From contig PFHO01000021.1 of the NCBI GenBank assembly GCA_002782345.1, positions 1 through 8,804 of the forward strand: a stretch of 8,804 bases of DNA. Reading direction: 5' to 3'. Both the position numbers and the translations under genes were made by a program. Positions 5,739-8,804 of this stretch are shown here, one piece after another (positions within the stretch are counted from its first letter, which is position 1; each line of letters starts with the position of its first letter). This stretch comes from Candidatus Moranbacteria bacterium CG_4_8_14_3_um_filter_34_16 (lineage in GTDB: Bacteria > Patescibacteriota > Minisyncoccia > Moranbacterales > UBA2206). The notes under the pieces are model-generated. The model was not told where the DNA came from and searched no databases. It saw only the letters and a list, made by a program, of their open reading frames with translations.

Positions 5739-6155
5739 ATGAAAAATAAAATTATTATCCCAACTATATTATTTGCTTTTGCTCTAATTTTTTCTTTTTA
5801 TGTTTTATCGCAAGAGAAAAATAAAACTGAAATTGTAACAAATGAGTCGATCAAAAAAGTTCCAACAACTCCTGAATCTTCTAATCAACTTATCTTTTTC
5901 TATGGCGATAAGTGTCCGCATTGCGCGATTGTGGAAAAATATTTCAAAGAAAATAAAATTGAAGAAAAAATTCAATTTTCGCAAAAAGAAGTTTATTCCA
6001 ATAAAAATAATGCCAAAGAATTAGAAGCTAAGGCGAAAGCTTGCGGAATATCCACAGATTCTATCGGGGTGCCTTTCCTTTGGGATGGAGAGAAATGTTT
6101 GATCGGCGATGAAGATATTATTAATTTTTTTGAGCAAAAAACTAACGAGCAATAA
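5739..6155 (+). CDS. Membrane-anchored thioredoxin-fold protein with CPHC active site
   Basis: This 138-residue protein has an N-terminal hydrophobic helix (about 5-23) without a lipobox, so a signal anchor or signal peptide. A linker rich in Glu, Thr and Lys follows, then a small thioredoxin/glutaredoxin-like domain from about residue 50. The active site is Cys59-Pro-His-Cys62, the dipeptide found in oxidising DsbA proteins, and cis-Pro112 lies in GVPFLW. Cys102 and Cys120 are also conserved in the paralogue upstream, giving four Cys in all. The domain should face the outside of the membrane and handle thiol-disulfide exchange. Partners may be the kinase with two external Cys and the CPIC/CAC membrane protein encoded 20 bases downstream. 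Direction of electron flow is unknown. Confidence 0.8.
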   Translation: MKNKIIIPTILFAFALIFSFYVLSQEKNKTEIVTNESIKKVPTTPESSNQLIFFYGDKCPHCAIVEKYFKENKIEEKIQFSQKEVYSNKNNAKELEAKAKACGISTDSIGVPFLWDGEKCLIGDEDIINFFEQKTNEQ

Positions 6156-6175
6156 TTAAATAAGTTAACAAGCTT

Positions 6176-6700
6176 ATGAAAAAAAATAAAAAAATATCTC
6201 TTTATCTTTTCTCTATTTTTGCAATTAGCTTGCTTTTTGCCAAGAAAGTTTGGGCGGTTTGTCCGATTTGCACTCTAGCGGTTGGTGCCGGTGTTGGTTT
6301 TTCCCGCTACATTGGGATTGATGACACTATTACCGGACTGTGGATTGGCGGACTAATTGTTTCTATGATCACTTGGACAGAAAGTTGGCTAGACAAAAAG
6401 AGGATTAATTTTAAAGGAAGAATTTATGCTAATATTGCCGGCTACATTTTGCTAGTGATTGTCCCTTTGTATTATTCCGGTATTATCGGCAATCCGCTCA
6501 ACACTCTTTGCGCTTGCGGAATGGACAAGTTGCTTTTTGGAATCATCGCCGGCAGTATTGCTTTTTGGTACGGAGCCAGTTGGTATTTTTATCTTAAAGA
6601 AAAAAATGGCGGTCATGCTTATTTTCCTTTTCAAAAAGTGGCGATGCCAGTTGTGCCTTTAATCATTTTGAGTTTGATTTATTATTTTTTAACTCGCTGA
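6176..6700 (+). CDS. Uncharacterised membrane protein with external CPIC and CAC motifs
   Basis: The first 27 residues of this 174-residue protein are a typical signal peptide (basic start, hydrophobic core, VWA before a possible cut). The CxxC motif Cys29-Pro-Ile-Cys32 would sit right at the mature N-terminus. Four membrane helices follow (about 53-70, 84-104, 117-140 and 156-172). Basic loops (KKRINFKGR at 74-82; YLKEKNGG at 139-146) put the N-terminus and the 105-116 loop outside. That loop carries Cys112-Ala-Cys114. Both Cys pairs thus face the same, external side, as expected of a membrane thiol-disulfide relay. The size and four helices recall VKOR or DsbB, but the Cys spacing and order do not match either, and I know no named family. 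It lies 20 bases after the CPHC protein. It ends in TGA. Confidence 0.75.
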   Translation: MKKNKKISLYLFSIFAISLLFAKKVWAVCPICTLAVGAGVGFSRYIGIDDTITGLWIGGLIVSMITWTESWLDKKRINFKGRIYANIAGYILLVIVPLYYSGIIGNPLNTLCACGMDKLLFGIIAGSIAFWYGASWYFYLKEKNGGHAYFPFQKVAMPVVPLIILSLIYYFLTR

Positions 6701-6722
6701 AACAGTTATAAAAATATTTAAA

Positions 6723-6740
6723 TAAAAAATTAATTTTTTA
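6723..6740. repeat. 18-bp perfect AT palindrome
   Basis: TAAAAAATTAATTTTTTA (6723-6740) is self-complementary over its full length, with no loop. It lies 23 bases after the stop of the CPIC/CAC membrane protein. It could terminate transcription weakly, or act as an A-tract upstream element for a promoter near 6768-6796. In AT-rich intergenic DNA it may also be chance. Confidence 0.35.
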
Positions 6741-6767
6741 AAATTATATTTTCCTAGAGTGGATATG

Positions 6768-6796
6768 TTGAAAAATTCCACCAGGCAAAATAAATA
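6768..6796 (+). promoter_or_regulatory. Weak promoter candidate for the second gene block
   Basis: TTGAAA (6768-6773) is followed after 17 bases by TAAATA (6791-6796), a poor -10. Transcription would start at or just before ATG 6803, giving a leaderless message. A 5-bp inverted repeat, GTGGA (6759-6763) with TCCAC (6777-6781), spans the -35. The 102-base gap here is the longest between genes after 3556, so a new unit could begin. Confidence 0.3.
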
Positions 6797-6802
6797 AAGC
6801 GT

Positions 6803-7375
6803 ATGGAAAACAAATTCAAAAATCTTAATGAGTTTGTGGAAAAAATCGATCAGATGAAAAAACAAGACAAAATGGATCTTTCCTCTGATCAAGATTTGAG
6901 CATTGCTATTATGAATCTCATCAGTATTGAAGAACATTTTTTCTTTACTGCTGAAAAAACCGGCAAAGATGAATATTTTGATTTGCTTCAAGAAGTGCGC
7001 AAAATGCGGGGAGAACTGCTTCGAAAAATCATCAAAGAATATGAAGGAGAAGTTTGGTGCATTTCCAAGCATCTTTTGGCCGCTTCAATGCGTCTGATGG
7101 AAGTTGGCACCAAGCAACAAGGAATGGGAAATAAGGAAGAAGCGAGAGATCTTTTTCATAAGTCTTATGATTTATATGGAATGTTTTGGGCACTGAATAT
7201 GAAGTTGATTGGCGTTAAAGATATTAAAGAAGCAGGCGGAGTTGGCCAAAATAAAACACTCAGCATCAAAAAAATTGACGAAAAGGCACTAAATAAAAAC
7301 GATAAAAATCCCAGTGGTTTTACGGGAAAATTGCGTGAGTTAGTGAGAAAAGCCATTGATTGTTGCATTGAGTAA
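6803..7375 (+). CDS. Uncharacterised all-helical protein with EEH and WCxxxH motifs
   Basis: This 190-residue soluble protein has no signal peptide or membrane segment. It looks almost wholly helical: likely helices at about 8-22, 30-53, 56-80, 82-107, 110-136 and 173-188. Possible ligand residues cluster at Glu43-Glu44-His45 in SIEEHFFF and at Glu81, Glu83, Cys86 and His90 in EGEVWCISKH. Two such sets on neighbouring helices would suit a metal-binding four-helix bundle, but this is inference. Vicinal Cys187-Cys188 lie next to the C-terminus (AIDCCIE); vicinal thiols bind trivalent arsenic well. I do not recognise the family. It is 30 bases upstream of the Thioredoxin_3 gene on the same strand. 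A 127-residue antisense frame overlaps its start but looks like a shadow. Confidence 0.7.
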   Translation: MENKFKNLNEFVEKIDQMKKQDKMDLSSDQDLSIAIMNLISIEEHFFFTAEKTGKDEYFDLLQEVRKMRGELLRKIIKEYEGEVWCISKHLLAASMRLMEVGTKQQGMGNKEEARDLFHKSYDLYGMFWALNMKLIGVKDIKEAGGVGQNKTLSIKKIDEKALNKNDKNPSGFTGKLRELVRKAIDCCIE

Positions 7376-7405
7376 ATAATTAATTAATTTTTAATCATAA
7401 AAAGT

Positions 7406-7693
7406 ATGAAAATCCAAGTTCTAGGATCGGGTTGCCCGACCTGCAAAAAATTGTTTGAATTAACCAAGCAAGCGGTGAGCGAACTTAAGTTGAAAGCTGA
7501 AGTTGAATATATCACCGATATTCAAAAGATTATTGAGATGGGCGTAATGTCCAGTCCAGTGCTTGCCATTGACGGCAAAGCGGTTTTAGTTGGTCAAGTG
7601 CCTGATTTAGAGAAGCTTAAGGAGGTAATTTGTTCTCAGGATTCAACGTCGGATAATTTTATTGGCGGTTGTTCTTGCGGAGGGAAATGTTAA
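7406..7693 (+). CDS. Small Thioredoxin_3-family protein (redox-active disulfide protein 2 type) with Cys-rich tail
   Basis: This 95-residue cytosolic protein starts with the strand MKIQVLGSG directly before the active site Cys10-Pro-Thr-Cys13, followed by KKLFELTKQAVSEL. Cis-Pro51 is in the SSPVLAIDG motif and GQVPDLEKLKEVI closes the fold. This is the MTH895-like Thioredoxin_3 layout. Beyond the fold, residues 76-95 add Cys76 and a terminal CSCGGKC (Cys89, Cys91, Cys95), a likely soft-metal site. Such proteins often lie beside ArsR-family regulators and YraQ/ArsP permeases. It may supply electrons to the ArsG/CcdA-like membrane protein encoded just downstream, or carry a metalloid to an exporter; both are inferred. 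Confidence 0.9.
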   Translation: MKIQVLGSGCPTCKKLFELTKQAVSELKLKAEVEYITDIQKIIEMGVMSSPVLAIDGKAVLVGQVPDLEKLKEVICSQDSTSDNFIGGCSCGGKC

Positions 7694-7716
7694 TAATAAA
7701 CATTAAAAAATAATTT

Positions 7717-8202
7717 ATGAAAAAAAATAATAACTATCTTTTTTATGTAGGCGTTTTTGTTTTCGGAGCATTGATTATATTCGGGATAAATTCTTACGCC
7801 GAAAAAGAAAATATATCAAAAGTTGATGAACCGACAGTAAAAAAAGTTGAGGCTCAAGAAGTGAAACCAGCGGAAAAAATTCAAGTTTTTCTTTTTCATT
7901 CTACTAGTCGCTGTTCTTCTTGCATTACAGCTGGAAAATATGCCAAAGAAACAGTAGAGCAAAAATTTTCCGAAGAACTGAAATCAGGCAAGATTGAATT
8001 TCGAGAAATCAATGTTGATTTGCCGGAAAATAAAGAAGTGGCCACTAAATTTAAAGCATCAGGGACATCACTTTTTATAAATTCAATTATTGATGGTCAA
8101 GATAATATCAAAGAAGACACGCAAGTTTGGCGATTAATTTCCAATGAACAGGGATTTGTTAGTTATTTATCAGATAAACTTAATAAGTTACTCGGAAAAT
8201 AA
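7717..8202 (+). CDS. ArsF-like membrane-anchored thioredoxin-fold protein
   Basis: An N-terminal hydrophobic helix (about 8-25) in this 161-residue protein is followed by a possible cleavage site after SYA (26-28) and a charged linker to about residue 53. The domain then opens with IQVFLFHSTSRCSSC, where Cys66 and Cys69 form the CxxC. The FHxTxRCxxC pattern and a partner gene of ArsG type 2 bases downstream match the ArsF-like family, annotated in databases as a nitrophenyl compound nitroreductase subunit. The usual cis-Pro is replaced: the corresponding stretch reads ASGTSLFINS. The domain should lie outside the membrane and exchange electrons or ligands with the membrane partner. The ArsF name rests on motif and context memory, not on a search. 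Confidence 0.75.
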   Translation: MKKNNNYLFYVGVFVFGALIIFGINSYAEKENISKVDEPTVKKVEAQEVKPAEKIQVFLFHSTSRCSSCITAGKYAKETVEQKFSEELKSGKIEFREINVDLPENKEVATKFKASGTSLFINSIIDGQDNIKEDTQVWRLISNEQGFVSYLSDKLNKLLGK

Positions 8203-8204
8203 AT

Positions 8205-8804
8205 ATGGAATTCCTTAATGCGTTAATTGATCAATACAATTTTTCACTACTTACAGCTTTTCTTTTGGGCGTGATGACTTCCATCAGTCCATGTCCCTTG
8301 GCAACTAATATCACAGCTATCGCTTACATTTCTAAAGAAATTAAAACGACCAAAAATACACTGCTTAGCGGTCTGAGCTATACATTAGGTCGGGCAATCA
8401 GTTATACGGTTTTAGCCAGCTTGATTTATTTTGGACTTTCTTCTTTTGAGATTGCCAAAATTTTTCAAGGCTGGGGCGACAAGGTATTGGGAATAGTTTT
8501 AATTTTGATTGCTCTTATTATGTTTGGAGTGATTAAAATCAATTTGGGCGGAAAAAGTGAAAAGACGGAAAAAATAAAAGAGTGGCTGGCCAGTCAAGGC
8601 TATTTAGGTGCCATCCTTCTTGGGATGCTTTTCGCTTTAGCTTTTTGTCCTTATAGTGGAGTGATGTTTTTTGGAGTGCTAGTGCCAATGACAATTAGCT
8701 CAACCGATAATTTGCTCTTGCCACCGGTCTTTGCACTAGGAACCGGACTGCCGGTGATTATTTTTTCTTTTATTTTGGCTTTCAGTGTTGGCAAATTAAC
8801 TAAA
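8205..8804 (+). CDS. Partial ArsG-like membrane protein of the CcdA/DsbD superfamily (3' end outside window)
   Basis: ATG 8205 opens 200 codons with no stop before the window ends. Hydrophobic segments lie at about 14-40, 55-78, 93-112, 134-160 and 172-196. The two superfamily cysteines are present: Cys30 in SISPCPLATNIT (helix 1) and Cys148 in ALAFCPYSG (helix 4). SPCPLATN with FCPxS differs from the SPC(V/T)xP motifs of plain CcdA/DsbD and points to the ArsG branch, named for aromatic arsenical efflux. CcdA-type proteins carry electrons from cytosolic thioredoxin to external CxxC proteins. Here the gene is flanked by exactly such a pair: Thioredoxin_3 (7406) and the external ArsF-like protein (7717), which ends 2 bases before it. 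Translational coupling is likely. Whether it moves electrons, an arsenical, or both cannot be told. Confidence 0.85.
   Translation, partial: MEFLNALIDQYNFSLLTAFLLGVMTSISPCPLATNITAIAYISKEIKTTKNTLLSGLSYTLGRAISYTVLASLIYFGLSSFEIAKIFQGWGDKVLGIVLILIALIMFGVIKINLGGKSEKTEKIKEWLASQGYLGAILLGMLFALAFCPYSGVMFFGVLVPMTISSTDNLLLPPVFALGTGLPVIIFSFILAFSVGKLTK

Noticed and set aside
6689..7072. Antisense frame of 127 residues
   Set aside because: It overlaps the start of the sense gene at 6803, which has coherent helical features and same-strand neighbours; the antisense product is low-complexity Phe-rich, as expected of a shadow in A-rich DNA.

Overview
The window looks like chromosomal DNA of a low-GC bacterium, most likely a member of the Patescibacteria (Candidate Phyla Radiation). 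This is an inference from three things: small compact genes all on one strand, start codons preceded by A/T-rich leaders without a clear Shine-Dalgarno, and several small Cys-motif proteins of a kind I associate with those genomes. The genetic code appears standard: TAA, TAG and TGA all end genes here.

Layout, all on the + strand. (1) Positions 1-1663 hold the 3' end of a large surface protein with four Ig-like units, a Gly/Ala-rich stalk and a C-terminal membrane anchor. (2) Positions 1664-2161 are almost gene-free. They hold a GC-rich REP-like hairpin, a possible 41-codon ORF, a weak terminator, an AT-rich hairpin whose loop can pair with an upstream segment, and then a clear promoter overlapped by a 10+10 bp palindrome. 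(3) Positions 2162-3451 encode an ArsR-family metalloregulator and a YraQ/ArsP-type permease. (4) Positions 3557-5351 encode an OmpR-type response regulator and its histidine kinase, preceded by three direct repeats at an 11-bp period. (5) Positions 5367-6700 hold two tandem thioredoxin-fold paralogues, the first of which has lost its signal anchor to a stop codon and a frameshift, and a four-helix membrane protein with CPIC and CAC motifs. (6) Positions 6803-8804 encode a helical protein of unknown function, a small Thioredoxin_3 protein with a Cys-rich tail, an ArsF-like membrane-anchored thioredoxin and the first 200 residues of an ArsG/CcdA-like membrane protein, cut by the window end.

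Read together, region 2162-8804 looks like a metalloid/thiol-redox island. A soft-metal sensor controls a permease with a CSC motif. A two-component system, whose sensor has two Cys in a very short external loop, leads a set of extracytoplasmic CxxC proteins. An ArsF/ArsG pair could pass reducing equivalents across the membrane or export an organoarsenical. The individual families are partly known. The combination, the CPIC/CAC membrane protein and the 190-residue helical protein are the parts I cannot assign and the best candidates for new biology. Substrate and physiological role are inferred from motifs and gene order only.
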